NCBI GenBank assembly: GCA_022578605.1
Contig: MU394058.1
Coordinates: 310,001 to 374,000 of the forward strand
DNA length: 64,000 nucleotides
Source: Camillea tinctor
Taxonomy: Eukaryota > Ascomycota > Sordariomycetes > Xylariales > Xylariaceae
Direction: 5' to 3'
In this document: in pieces, positions 1-10,488 of the stretch
Layout: every line of letters starts with the position of its first letter
Numbering within the stretch: the stretch's first letter is position 1
Translations under genes and position numbers: made by a program
Notes under the pieces: generated by a model
Seen by the model: the letters and a program-made list of their open reading frames with translations, nothing else
Told to the model about the DNA's origin: nothing
Database searches by the model: none

Positions 1-552
1 CCTCATACCAAGACTCGTGCTTTGTTAGACGATCTCCTCAGGTCAAAAGCCGAGAGTGAGGCTCAGCCTGACGAACCCCCTTTCAAGTCGGTCGTCTTTT
101 CAGCATGGACGTCTCATCTTGACCTTATTGAGACGGCTCTGGATAATGTTGGTATTCGATATACACGCCTTGATGGAAAGATGACTCGCATCGCCCGAAG
201 CGCAGCTATGGATGCCTTTCGCGAGGATAAATCGGTCCATGTTATTCTGGTGTCCATCTCGGCTGGTGGTCTAGGTCTTAATCTTACCACGGCGAACAAC
301 GTTTACGTGATGGAGCCTCAGTACAACCCAGCTGCGGAAGCTCAGGCCGTTGATCGTGTACACCGCCTCGGGCAGAAGCGACCGGTTCGCACGGTTCGGT
401 ACATCATGAACGGCAGCATTGAGGAGAAGATGCTCGCCCTTCAGGAAAAGAAGATGAAACTAGCTAGTCTCAGTATGGACCGGAATAGGGTTATGGACAA
501 AACAGAGGCTGCCAAACAAAAGCTTATGGACTTGCGTGAACTCTTCCGATGA
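1..552 (+). CDS. SNF2-family DNA helicase/ATPase, C-terminal part (partial)
   Basis: The frame is open from the first base of the window and ends at TGA 550-552, so only the last ~183 residues are present and the gene starts upstream. The piece is the second RecA lobe of a SNF2 ATPase. Visible motifs are VVFSAWTSHLDLIETAL (motif IV region), ISAGGLGLNL (motif V), EPQYNPAAEAQAVDRVHRLGQ (motifs Va/VI, with the arginine fingers) and a basic, helical C-terminus. The mix of QAVDRVHRLGQKRPV with SIEEKMLALQEKK resembles the Rad5/Rad16/HLTF branch, which remodels chromatin or acts in post-replication repair. The N-terminal lobe and any RING or HIRAN domain lie outside the window, so the subfamily cannot be fixed. 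No intron is seen in this part. Confidence 0.93.
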   Translation, partial: PHTKTRALLDDLLRSKAESEAQPDEPPFKSVVFSAWTSHLDLIETALDNVGIRYTRLDGKMTRIARSAAMDAFREDKSVHVILVSISAGGLGLNLTTANNVYVMEPQYNPAAEAQAVDRVHRLGQKRPVRTVRYIMNGSIEEKMLALQEKKMKLASLSMDRNRVMDKTEAAKQKLMDLRELFR

Positions 553-2127
553 GCAACACGCATAGCTCATATGTAGCAGAGACTCCTCTTCCTTGCTTAC
601 TATATACACAATGATTTTGGTTTGGGGTCGTTTCATTTTCTCTTAGCATTGCGTTGGATTGGTGCTAGCTATAATGAATGGCAGCTAGGTTAGATACTTT
701 CGGTTGCATTTGCACGGAGTTTCGGGCCAGCTCTCGGGTGCAGTCTTTGCTGCAGTCCTCATCACTTCCTCTTTGACTCTTCAATCTAGAGGAACGCGTT
801 CATCACGGCGCCTTCAATCCGAATGACGGGGTGTTTTGCTTGGAGGGGGATAAGGAATTGATAACCACAGACATTCTTAAATGGGAGAATGGTGGAAAGA
901 ACTTTCTTTGCGCCGGTTCTAAACATCTTACTCGTTCTCTTCTCCCAACCTTTTTCGACATAAATATTCTCATTTCTTGCGTTTGCCTTACTTCAGATAT
1001 AAAGAGGGTTCGGGGAATTATAACAGCAATAGCAAGGCTGTGTCCCTTTCTACCCACTGCTAGACGACGAAGGGAAGGAATATTAAAAAGAGGCTGAATA
1101 TTCTTTATTCATTTTTTCCCCCTACGTTAGGGAATAACCTAAGTCAACATAAAGTCAAGACTTGGAAGAAGAGCTGAAGTATAGAGAGAAAATGATACGC
1201 ATAGGTAGACTTCGAAGCTGAGTCTTATAGAGGTGCGTACATGGCCTAGGAACAGGAATGGATAGACGAGTGGAGTGAAGGTCGGTTCGACGTGATGATT
1301 TGACGCATGAGATTTTTTCCTAGGTCCTTGAACTTACTTTACGATAAACCCTCTCTCTTCCAGAGTCTCGTGCCTGCCCCTGCTCATTCAAATAAGCCTT
1401 TTCCCCCCTTCAACTTCCTTCACGTCCTACCCTCTCTTTTGCTCTTCACATTACTTTCAGTGATTATGCTGGAAAGAAGAGGTAACATTTATTATATTTT
1501 AGTGGTATATCTTATTCTTGTCGCCATCAAGGAGAGAACGCAGGGCTGAGTAGGGGGAGCGAAAAGACTTAACCACATATGTGCGTACTTATTCATGGGT
1601 ACTTGAGCATCGAGTCCGCTAATTTTTTGTTACTTTTTTAAATCTTCTTCTCTCATGTGCAGACTTTTATTTCCCCTTATCATCGTTAACATATTTATCC
1701 TTTCCCATCTCCCAATCTACATGCTCCCACTACCCAATCCTCAAAAATCCAATAACACCGACCCCCTTTACTCTATCAAAAAAATATCTACATATACCTA
1801 TGATAGCGTGCCCTATGCATTGATGAGTTAAACGCGTTAATGAAATATATATTTACCAAACATTAGTATATATGCTTTCCGTAGTCACAGTTTATCAATT
1901 CAACTGGCTGATTCGATAGTGTCCGCTATATAACACAGATGTCTCTTGTAAAGTAGTGGCACTCCGTACTGTGTAGATCCAATAAACTGAGGCACTACTT
2001 GTCGGCTTTGGACTACCTAGCTTCCAGCAATCTATATAAAATACAACAGAGCTGTACCCTGTTACATACGACCACAGGACTCAGAATACTCGGCATCCCG
2101 TCCGCTCTGCCCTAGATAAGCTGGGTA

Positions 2128-2195
2128 CCGCCAGATTAGTAGTTGGGTCGGTGACGACCAGCGAATCCCTGGTGTTGTATGTTTTTTGTTACTTT
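2128..2195 (+). repeat. Decayed dispersed repeat, copy A
   Basis: It shares the block CCGCCAGA...CGGTGACrACyAGCGAATCC..GGTGyTGyATGT followed by T-rich DNA with 3257-3312. Over the 34-bp core the two copies match at 28 positions and all six differences are transitions. A 20-bp part (2138-2157) also matches 61800-61819 at 17 positions, and those three differences are all C/T. The parent element is not recognised; a LINE or SINE terminus is possible. Confidence 0.5.
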
Positions 2196-2344
2196 TTGCA
2201 CTTGGTCATATGCCTGATATGGTTTCAAAACAGCATTGTTCTTCTAATTTATTTATTTTTTTGGTATCAATTTGTTGTATATAAAAATACTTACCTACAT
2301 TCTGAAAATAAACTTGAGTAGCCTTTATTCACACCAATGCATAT

Positions 2345-2760
2345 TTATATTAATAACCCCTCGGTTTCTAAAATCTCAGTGCGCTGACTGGACATCCTTA
2401 GAGGGCAGATGTAGTTCACATTAGGCCATTCAGGCCACCGGTGGTAATCCAGCTCGTAGGGGAAGTCCTTCAGACCCAAAAGCCACGCGGCTGATTCTTT
2501 CCAGCCGTTTTTCAGACCGAGTTGCTCGTGATGTAGCCATCTTTTACCCACTCCTGGCCCCACCAGTCGGACTTCCGAGCGCCAGGGCCTCGAACCCACG
2601 GCTCCGTCTACTCGCCATGGACTACGGCATGTTCGGCGAGGTGCAGAAGGGCGAAGCTCGTCGGTACCGGCCTGAAGACATGCCTAGGTGATGCTAAGTG
2701 GGTTATGGCTCTGCCGGACATGCACAGGCTCACGTCCGGATATCATCAGTATGGGAAATA
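2345..2760 (-). other. GC-richer island, possible relic of a coding sequence
   Basis: This block differs in composition from the AT-rich flanks. On the minus strand an 84-codon frame (2345-2599) has protein-like content (HRWPEWPNVNYICPL and similar) but no ATG start, no upstream continuation and no recognisable domain. On the plus strand, ATGGACTACGGCATG at 2617 opens a frame that stops after 24 codons. It looks like a fragment of a gene or transposon broken by mutation. No function is proposed. Confidence 0.25.
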
Positions 2761-3256
2761 TCTGGAATTAAACTAATCTGCGTCGGAGGTTGTCTGCTTA
2801 TATCCCATCCATGGCTCTGGGTTGACTCATTAAAATGAAAAGGGAGTGTTTTGCAAGGCTTCAGGTGGTTGTTCAGCTACGGGTTACCATGACGCTATCA
2901 TGCAAAGTGACTAGGTTGTGATTCGATAGGGGATATGATGAAGTGGTACTGTCAAATCCGGCTTGGGATAAATACATATATGCCTTATGATAGCTGACTG
3001 GATAAGCGGTTGGATCTTACGAGACGCTGCATTTCGTATTTCGCGAACAATGCAATTCACCTGTCACTTTGGGTAGATCGACGGTGGGATGTTACATCTA
3101 TCAACTGTAGCTAGGCCTATGAACAAGTTATATAGAGGCTCCCTTGGATCTGATCTGATCAAGCCCGATACTTACACAGAAACAGATATTTCCACCATTT
3201 GATTTCTTTTATCCTGTCAATACCATCATTATGATTCCTCCTATAGCGTTCTGTAT

Positions 3257-3312
3257 CCGCCAGAGCCGGTGACAACTAGCGAATCCTCGGTGCTGCATGT
3301 GTTTTCTTCTTT
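3257..3312 (+). repeat. Decayed dispersed repeat, copy B
   Basis: Second copy of the repeat at 2128-2195, in the same orientation 1.1 kb downstream. The CCGCCAGA lead-in, the GGTGACAACTAGCGAATCC core and the T-rich follow-on are all present, with a 10-13 bp deletion between lead-in and core relative to copy A. Confidence 0.5.
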
Positions 3313-5258
3313 TTCTTCTGTATTTTTCTTAGGAACCCAAGAGGAGTCAAGATCAACCAAAGATCAGGTGATTTTGATTATAAGACAGAAAAAAATACAC
3401 CTCATTGGGGGAGGCATGCATGTTAGTAGAACTGTTGGACTCGGTTCGTGTTATAAAGTAACTTTTTGCCTTTCAATATACCCTCAATTTCCCTACTCTT
3501 TAGTGTATCTAAATCGATATTTATATCGATGGATATGTTATCATTGGTTGAATTTTATGTGAAATGCTATTCCTAAAGGAAGAGTAGTCAGGAGCAGATT
3601 AATAGCTCAGATAGAAGAAATATTGTAAGTCGGGTTGGTTAAGAAGGAGAACTTGAGAGTATGGAGGTACATACATCTAGGTACACCAGCCCATTCACGA
3701 CCTTTTGCTTCCGGTCCCGACATTTCCATCTCCACCTACTTAAACCTCTTCCTGCAGCTCGGGTAACCTATTGTATCTTGTTCTAAAGGCGGTGAAAGCG
3801 AATTACTACACGGGCTGCGCGGGGCATTTTCTGCCGATCGGAGAGGGTGGGTATCGGGGACCCGAACTGGATTAGCAAGGGGGGGACGAATTAATCTGAC
3901 AAGTAGAGGGGTTCGCCAGGGTTAGAACCTTAAGGGAGGGCACCTTGTAGGCTAGGTACATAGGCAGGTACCTAGTATCATATCGAACTTAGGGCGCAAC
4001 TGTCAACGTTTATTGGCGTATCATCCCGAGAACCGGGGTACATCTTGGGTAGACCATACAACATTAATCATTGCTTGTTGTTATCTTGTATGTACACTAG
4101 GTGGTGGTAGTATATAGGTTATCACTGCTACTAACCTATGAAATTCATATAATTAAAGAGTCGCTGGTTGCAATTTGCGATAAGATAAACACTTGTAAAC
4201 AAATGAAGTAAGTAAATAAATAAATGAAATGTCTACTTTTCATCTTCCCACATCATCCTATTTTCTACAAGTGATTACTTGCCTATGTTATGTATGTACC
4301 TATGTATGTACAATAAGTACATACAGTACACTACAGTACACTACGTACGCGGGTCTTCTCTCTCTTGAAGTGTTCGAATGTCAGGGTCCCACAGGATTTA
4401 AGTTGGCCAAAGAAAAGCGCTATGCTAGGTTTTAAGCATACCATGTACCTTAGGTACCCTAGCCTTCCCGGATCTTGTAGAACATCATTTGGACCTATAA
4501 AGTGTCCGATGGAGCGTTAGTCTCTTCCTTTCAACCAATCAGATAAGCTCCTGAATCGGGGTTGTGGATGCAATTCACAGAAATACTTCACCCGTTGATG
4601 ACTGCAGAATTGAAATCTTCTGCCTTCTCATCATTTCTAACTCTCTACCTATTCCCTCTTCCAAGTATTCCCTTTTCCTTTTTTTCTCTCTCTCCTTTTC
4701 TTCCTACGTTTTCTCTCTCCCTCATCATCTTCCCAGTGGTGTACGAGAGTGTGTTGGCAGGTAGGGGAGATTTATTCTTTTTTTTTCTTTTCATTTTCTT
4801 TTACCAATCTTTCTTCTAACCAGCATAGCGAATGTTAGACAATAGTTGAATGTATTCTACCATATAATTAGATTGCAGGTATGTCGTGAAGCACAAAAAA
4901 AGCCCTGTGTTTCTCTCTCTCTCTCTTCTTTTCTCTTCTATTCTCTCCTCTTCGCCGGTTTCCATATCTACATAACAAGCAATCCTCGCATATGCCGCAT
5001 CACAGCATTGCAGCATTACCTCATTACGCCCACCTCTAAATCATGCCATGTCTTGAAGAATGCCCTACGCCCTACGCCCTATATTGACCAATTGCTTGCA
5101 TGCTAACTGTCACGCTCTCTCTCTATAGATAGTTTTCCAAATTTGTCTTCTTCGTCTTTCCTAATTTTCGTCTAACATCTGACTCCTCTTCCTATAACTT
5201 CCCTTTCAAATCCAACCATCCACTGTCTTCCCCCTTCCTCCACGACGCCACCGTCAAG

Positions 5259-7166
5259 ATGCATATCCGCGAAATGCTTGCAGATGCCGAGAGGACCGGC
5301 CAGCCGTCCTTCTCTTTCGAGTACTTCCCTCCCAAGACTGCCCAGGGTGTGCAGAACCTATACGATCGTATGGAGCGCATGTACGATTTCGGTCCCAAGT
5401 TCATCGACATAACCTGGGGCGCCGGTGGCCGAATTGCTGAGCTGACCTGTGATATGGTCCTGCAAGCCCAGACCTTCTTTGGTCTTGAGACCTGCATGCA
5501 CCTGACCTGCACCGATATGGGAGAGGAAAAGGTCAGTGATGCCTTGAAGAAGGCCTACAAGGCTGGTTGCACCAATATTCTGGCACTTAGGGGCGATCCT
5601 CCGCGAGAGAAAGAGAAGTGGGTAGCTACCGAAGGCGGATTCCAATATGCGAAGGATCTAGTCGCCTATATCCGCAAGACCTACGGAAACCACTTCGACA
5701 TAGGTGTTGCTGGATACCCCGAGGGTTGCGATGACAACAAGGACGAGGAATCGCTCTTGGACCACCTAAAGGAGAAGGTTGACCAGGGTGCTACTTTCAT
5801 TGTCACCCAGATGTTCTACGATGCCGACAACTTCGTCCGCTGGGTCGGCAAGGTGCGCGAGAGGGGCATTACTATTCCCATCGTGCCGGGTATCATGCCC
5901 ATTGCTACCTATGCTAGCTTCCTACGACGTGCTAATCACATGAAATGTAAGATCCCCGACCATTGGATGGAGAAGTTGGAGCCCATCAAAAACGACGATT
6001 CTGCTGTCCGCGAGGTTGGCAAGACCCTGGTTGCCGAGCTATGCCGGAAGATCATGGCTGCTGGCATTGTCCATCTTCACTTTTATACTATGAATCTTGC
6101 GCAGGCCACACGCATGGTCCTAGAAGAGCTAGATTGGATCCCCACTAACGGCCGTTCACGGAAACAAGCTCTCCCATGGAAGCAATCTCTCGGATTTGGG
6201 CGCCGCGACGAAGATGTGCGGCCTATCTTTTGGCGAAACCGTGGCAAATCATATGTATCTAGAACCCAGGACTGGGACGAATTCCCCAACGGTAGATGGG
6301 GTGATTCGAGGTCGCCTGCTTTCGGCGAATTAGATGCGTATGGAATCGGACTTACTGGAACTAACGAATCCAACCGCAAGAAATGGGGCGAGCCGAAAAC
6401 CGTCAAGGACATCGCGAATCTTTTCGTCCGTTACCTAGAGAAGGATCTTGACTCACTTCCGTGGAGTGAGGCGCCACTGACGAATGAGGCTGATTCGATT
6501 AAGGATGATTTGATCAATCTCAACCAACGAGGACTGCTTACTATCAATTCTCAACCGGCAGTAAACGGGGTGAAGTCTACGCACCCTGTTCATGGCTGGG
6601 GTCCGACGAACGGCTATGTGTACCAGAAGGCGTACTTGGAGTTACTAGTGTCTCCTGCCATCTTTGACGAAGTTATCAGGCGAATCGAAGCTGACCCTGA
6701 CCTTTCATACTATGCCGTCGCTCAGACTGGTACTTTAAAGACGAACGCATCCTCGGAGGGACCCAATGCTGTCACCTGGGGTGTTTTCCCCGGCAAGGAA
6801 ATCGTCCAACCCACTATAGTCGAAAGCATCAGTTTCTTGGCTTGGAAAGATGAGGCCTTCCGACTAGGAATGGATTGGGCTCACTGCCACGATGCTAACA
6901 GCCCCAGTCGGTTGCTGATCGAGAAGATCATGAATGGCTGGTACTTGGTCAACATTGGTAAGTCTAGCACATTGATTCAATCAAATTCGTCACTTTAGGG
7001 AATGCTAACGAATATCTGTTGAAAATTAGTGAACAATGACTTCCACCAGCCAAGGACCATATTTGAGCTCTTCAACGGGTTGTCGGTCCCAGACCTTGAT
7101 GTGCCCGTTCAGGAGACCAATGGCAGTCATGCTGCTAATGGCAACGGTGTAGCAGCTACGGCGTAG
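5259..7166 (+). CDS. met13: Methylenetetrahydrofolate reductase (Met13-type)
   Basis: Reduces 5,10-methylene-THF to 5-methyl-THF for methionine synthesis in the cytosol. Exons are 5259-6957 and 7030-7166; the 72-bp intron 6958-7029 (GTAAGT...TTAG) restores the C-terminus YLVNIVNNDF. The product is 611 aa, close to the ~600 of yeast Met13. The FAD-binding TIM-barrel covers residues ~1-310 and includes SFEYFPPKT (Glu21 corresponds to catalytic Glu28 of E. coli MetF), LRGDPP, GVAGYPE and TQMFYDADNF. The eukaryotic regulatory half follows, with EVRPIFW-like, FPNGRWGDSRSPAFG and HGWGPTNGYVYQK motifs as in Met13 rather than Met12. ATG 5259 follows the CT-rich leader and has A at -3. Without splicing the first exon reads to a false stop at 6998. 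The C-terminus ends in a Gly/Asn/Ala-rich tail. Confidence 0.96.
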
Positions 7167-8626
7167 AGAATAGCGGGAGCGATGATGGCGGAAAGGCGTA
7201 ACTGCATTATTTCAACAAGCATAGAATCCCGTCGGCAAGCAACAGAGGGGAGTTCCGCAAACATTTCATATTTCAACAAGCATAACACGGCGGCGTTTTT
7301 GGGGGGAAGTGGGAATCCGGAGTCCACATTTTTTCAACAAAAGTTATTTAACGAGTGGGCTTTACGGATTTTAGGCAAATGAACCTGGGAAACGGGTCAG
7401 GCTACAAAAGGGCTGCATCATATCTCAACGATACCCCAGGAAATGGCGAGTGTTCCTTTTATTTTCCTTTCTTTTTGATGACAGTGTTATTTATTATTAT
7501 TATTACTATTTGCATGAGTACGAGCAGGGGTTGATGTGATAACAAGACCTCAACGGTCTGTTAGATGGGAGGAGGAACATAAAACCCAAATGGAGGGGCA
7601 GGCTACTCCATAAGGAAGATGCGAGCGTGCAAGATGGGGAACGGCGGTGGCGGGCAAGTTCGCGGAATGGGTGGTGAGTGGAGGGGATATAGGTAGAGGT
7701 TAGCCTTTACCTACCTGCCTTACCTACTCATCTATATGTATAGATATATATATAGGGAGTAGGGATGAAACTTCAACAAAACAAATGGCAGAGGAGAGGA
7801 TGGAATCAAGCAAACAGGAAACGAACAATGACAATTGGGCAAATTCGGTGGTGTGGTAAACAACCTCGCTGTTGCTGCCGCCACCACCGGCCACTCACAA
7901 AGTTATACCGACGGCTGGTGTATCTAGCTTTGGTGTTTTCTTTCCCCTTTGAATCGTGATTGCATGTTTCCTTAAATCAGTACTTAGCTTGATTGCCCTC
8001 CTGAGTAGAGACAGGGACAAAGTAGACTTACCTAAAGAACTAACTGTGTATGAAATACTTATTGATCGCGAGTTTGGAATAGTGTATATACCTCTAATCA
8101 GAGACTCCTATCGTTTAGGGGGTTGGGCTACCTAAATACAATCCAGGAAGACCGAAGATGTCCCGAGCTTAGTTGCCGGTGTAGGAGTGAGACTTGGGGA
8201 AGATCCACTGTTAGCTTTACATACTCACATACATAGTGCCTTACTACTTAGGTAGTAGTCTAGGTTAAGGATGTCTTAGGCAGATAGTTGATAGAGGAAA
8301 CTAAATCAGCTACATCATCACTTGATTCACTCACCCATTCCTCATACCCATCTATGACCTGAACGAACCTTCCGGGTACGCATTCTAAGCAAAATATAAG
8401 AGGGGAATTTGTAATTGACTAACCTAGGTCAGGCCAAAGATTTTACTAACTGCTCACCATATATTAGGATTATATCTCTTTCACTCAACGTCCGCTTATT
8501 ACCCCGAAAATATAATCCAGTAGTTTTATGTAGTATCTATCTACATACGACCTAGCCTGTCTTTTTTTTCTATACCTTTTCTTTCATTTTCCCTCTCCTC
8601 TTCTCTTCTCCTCCCCTCATCTACCT
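7167..8626. other. Intergenic region between MTHFR and the MPT-domain gene
   Basis: No supported gene. It contains the MTHFR 3' flank, TAGGTA/TATATA-rich DNA near 7690-7755, and a CT-rich tract at about 8550-8626 directly before the next start codon. The ORF 7765-7959 has no homology that I recognise and no coding signature. Confidence 0.6.
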
Positions 8627-10488
8627 ATGATATCCCGGCTTTCACAACTCGCACGCCACCTCTCCAAGCCGAACCTGTACTCCGCCAATCTCGGTCCCAT
8701 CTCCTCCGCCGCATCCTGTCCCAGGTCCGGCGTAGCAGCACGAATCATGGCGTCGTCGGCCGAGGCTTCGGCTACCGCGGACTTGCGAAACACGCGGACA
8801 ATCCACACGGCCGCCTGTCTCATCATCGGCGATGAAGTGCTCGGGGGAAAGGTGAGAGGATGGGTCTACTTTGTTTACTCTAGACACTGCATGCCTGCCT
8901 ATTCTTTATTGTTGGCTTTATTGTACAATAAACAGACATATGAGTAGACAGGTGTGTGATGGTGCACTGAATAAAAAAGTATATATTGCTAACTTTTATT
9001 GATATGTATATAGACTACTGATGTAGGATATGGCCTTACCTCATTTATTGAGTGGTTCTACTGCCAGCCATGCAAATTACTAAAGCATGTCGCTAATATG
9101 AGGATCAATACGTTGTAGACTAACTCGGCTTTCATGGCAAAATGGTGTTTCTCACTCGGCATTGTAAGCTGTAAACCCTCCTCTCTAATTATCTCATCAC
9201 GCCGGACACTTCCCACTTCCTTCCGCTATGCTTCTTCGTATTGGCCCCTTACCTAGGTAGAGAGATCAATATACTCACGTGTTTATGTTCATATAGGACC
9301 TGAAAAGAGTCGAAGTGATAGAAGACGACGAAAGTGAGATCATAGAGGCAGTACGCCGGATGAGTGATCGCTACGACTTCGTCGTGACGAGGTATGGGGG
9401 CCTGAGCCTACCAATTTACCCCTATTCCCGCGTGGAACAGAGGCATAGCTAACGACGCGAGGGTGACGACGGATTGAACAGCGGCGGCATAGGTCCCACG
9501 TAAGCCAGCCAACCCCAAGACCCTCTCATCCCTTGCCCTACCCTGGGGCCTGCCCTCCCATCCCGCAAATCTTCAACCCCTGAAACCACACACATACACA
9601 CAACTCACCACAAAAGCTCGCCACAGACACGACGACATCACCTACCAGTCCATCGCGCGGGCCTTCGGCCTGCCGCTGCGCCTGCACCCCGAAGCGTACG
9701 CGCGCATGAAGAAGCTCAGCCGCCCCCACAAGACCCAGCCCGGCTTCAGCTGGGACGTGGAGTCGCCGGCCAAGACGGCGCGGCTGCGCATGGTGGAGCT
9801 GCCGCACGACGAGTCCCGCGACGCCGCGCGCCAGGCGCTGTTCCCGCGCGACGACTTCTGGGTCCCCGTCGCGGTCGTCAACGGGAACGTGCATATCCTG
9901 CCTGGGGTGCCGCGGTTGTGTACGCTTAGCCTTTCCCCTCCCCCCCCTTTCTTCCCTGTCTTCCCCTTTCTGTTCTTGGGGGCGGAAATATGCTGATTGT
10001 GTGTATGTGTGTGTGTGTTATAGTTGAGGGCCTCCTCGAAGGCCTCAAGCCGTTCATCGTCGACCGGCTCGTGGACCCGGGGGGCAAGGGCATACGCCGC
10101 GTCATCATCTCGACGCCGCTGCCCGAGAGCGCCGTCGCCGAGTACCTGACCAAGCTGGCGGCCGAGGTGGGGCCCCGCGGCGTCAAGGTCGGCAGCTATC
10201 CCCGCTGGGGGAAGAAGAACAACACCGTTACGCTGTGAGTGTTTTCCCAGCTAGACCCTTTCCACCCCCCCCCCTCCCCCCCCCCCCTTTTTTTTTTTCC
10301 CTTTTTTCCCTTTTAGGCTTTCTTTGCGTCGTCCGATCCAAGGGGTATTCGCTAATCCAGTCGCCAGAGTGGGAAGAGACCAGGAGTACCTCGAGAGCCT
10401 CGTACCAGATGTTATCGCCAACGTCGACGGGAAGAGGGTCAACGTCGAGGGAGAGGATGAGGACGAGCCGGAAGGAGGAGCTGCGTAA
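8627..10488 (+). CDS. MoaB/Mog/CinA-type molybdopterin-binding domain protein
   Basis: Eight exons give 338 aa: 8627-8851, 9014-9022, 9119-9163, 9297-9391, 9482-9499, 9627-9919, 10024-10234 and 10368-10488. All junctions keep frame and rebuild the family pattern: IIGDEVLGGK, then TTD, TNSAFMAKWCFSLGI, DLKRVEVIEDDE, SGGIGPTHDDITYQS and ILPGVPRLFEGLLEG, ending TLVGRD. This is the MoCF_biosynth (PF00994) fold seen in MoaB/MogA, the CinA N-terminus and the upstream domain of animal FAD synthase. Stand-alone eukaryotic versions have no firmly assigned reaction, so I name only the fold. The second exon is 9 nt and the fifth 18 nt. Residues 1-40 are Ser/Arg/Leu-rich without acids at first, resembling a mitochondrial presequence; an alternative start is the second ATG (MASSAEAS). 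The last residues are Glu/Asp/Gly-rich. Confidence 0.88.
9014..9022 (+). other. Predicted 9-nt microexon (ACTACTGAT, Thr-Thr-Asp)
   Basis: It is flanked by TATATAG and GTAGGA. The introns on each side (8852-9013 and 9023-9118) each have their own branch-like site, TGCTAAC near 8987 and CGCTAAT near 9091. The three residues fill the family position GK-T-x-D-TNSA; skipping it leaves the frame intact but removes a conserved Asp. Confidence 0.65.
10261..10316 (+). repeat. Homopolymeric C/T tract inside the last intron
   Basis: Within intron 10235-10367 there is a run of C with single T interruptions, then about 11 T and further C/T blocks. It is an extreme polypyrimidine tract upstream of the branch site GCTAAT (10351) and acceptor CCAG (10367). 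Length may be unstable or mis-sequenced. Confidence 0.8.

Larger units (their letters stand above)
553..5258. other. Gene-poor intergenic region with decayed repeat fragments
   Basis: No coding frame here is convincing. The longest ORFs (60-106 aa) are AT-rich or low-complexity and lack splice-consistent extensions. The region holds two diverged copies of a short repeat (2128-2195 and 3257-3312), a locally GC-richer block at about 2345-2760, and many TAGGTA/TACCTA words. From about 4600 it becomes a CT-rich leader (runs of tctctctc near 4690-4730 and 4911-4945) that probably serves as promoter and 5' UTR of the MTHFR gene. Confidence 0.6.

Noticed and set aside
2585..2600. B-box-like GGTTCGAGGCC on the minus strand
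   Set aside because: No A box 30-60 bp upstream, so neither a tRNA nor a clear SINE head.
4562..4819. Hydrophobic Ser/Phe/Leu-rich ORFs
   Set aside because: Translation of CT-rich leader DNA before the MTHFR gene; low complexity and no structure.
6958..6998. MTHFR ending at the stop at 6998
   Set aside because: The extra residues come from intron 1; splicing at GTAAGT/TTAG restores the family C-terminus.
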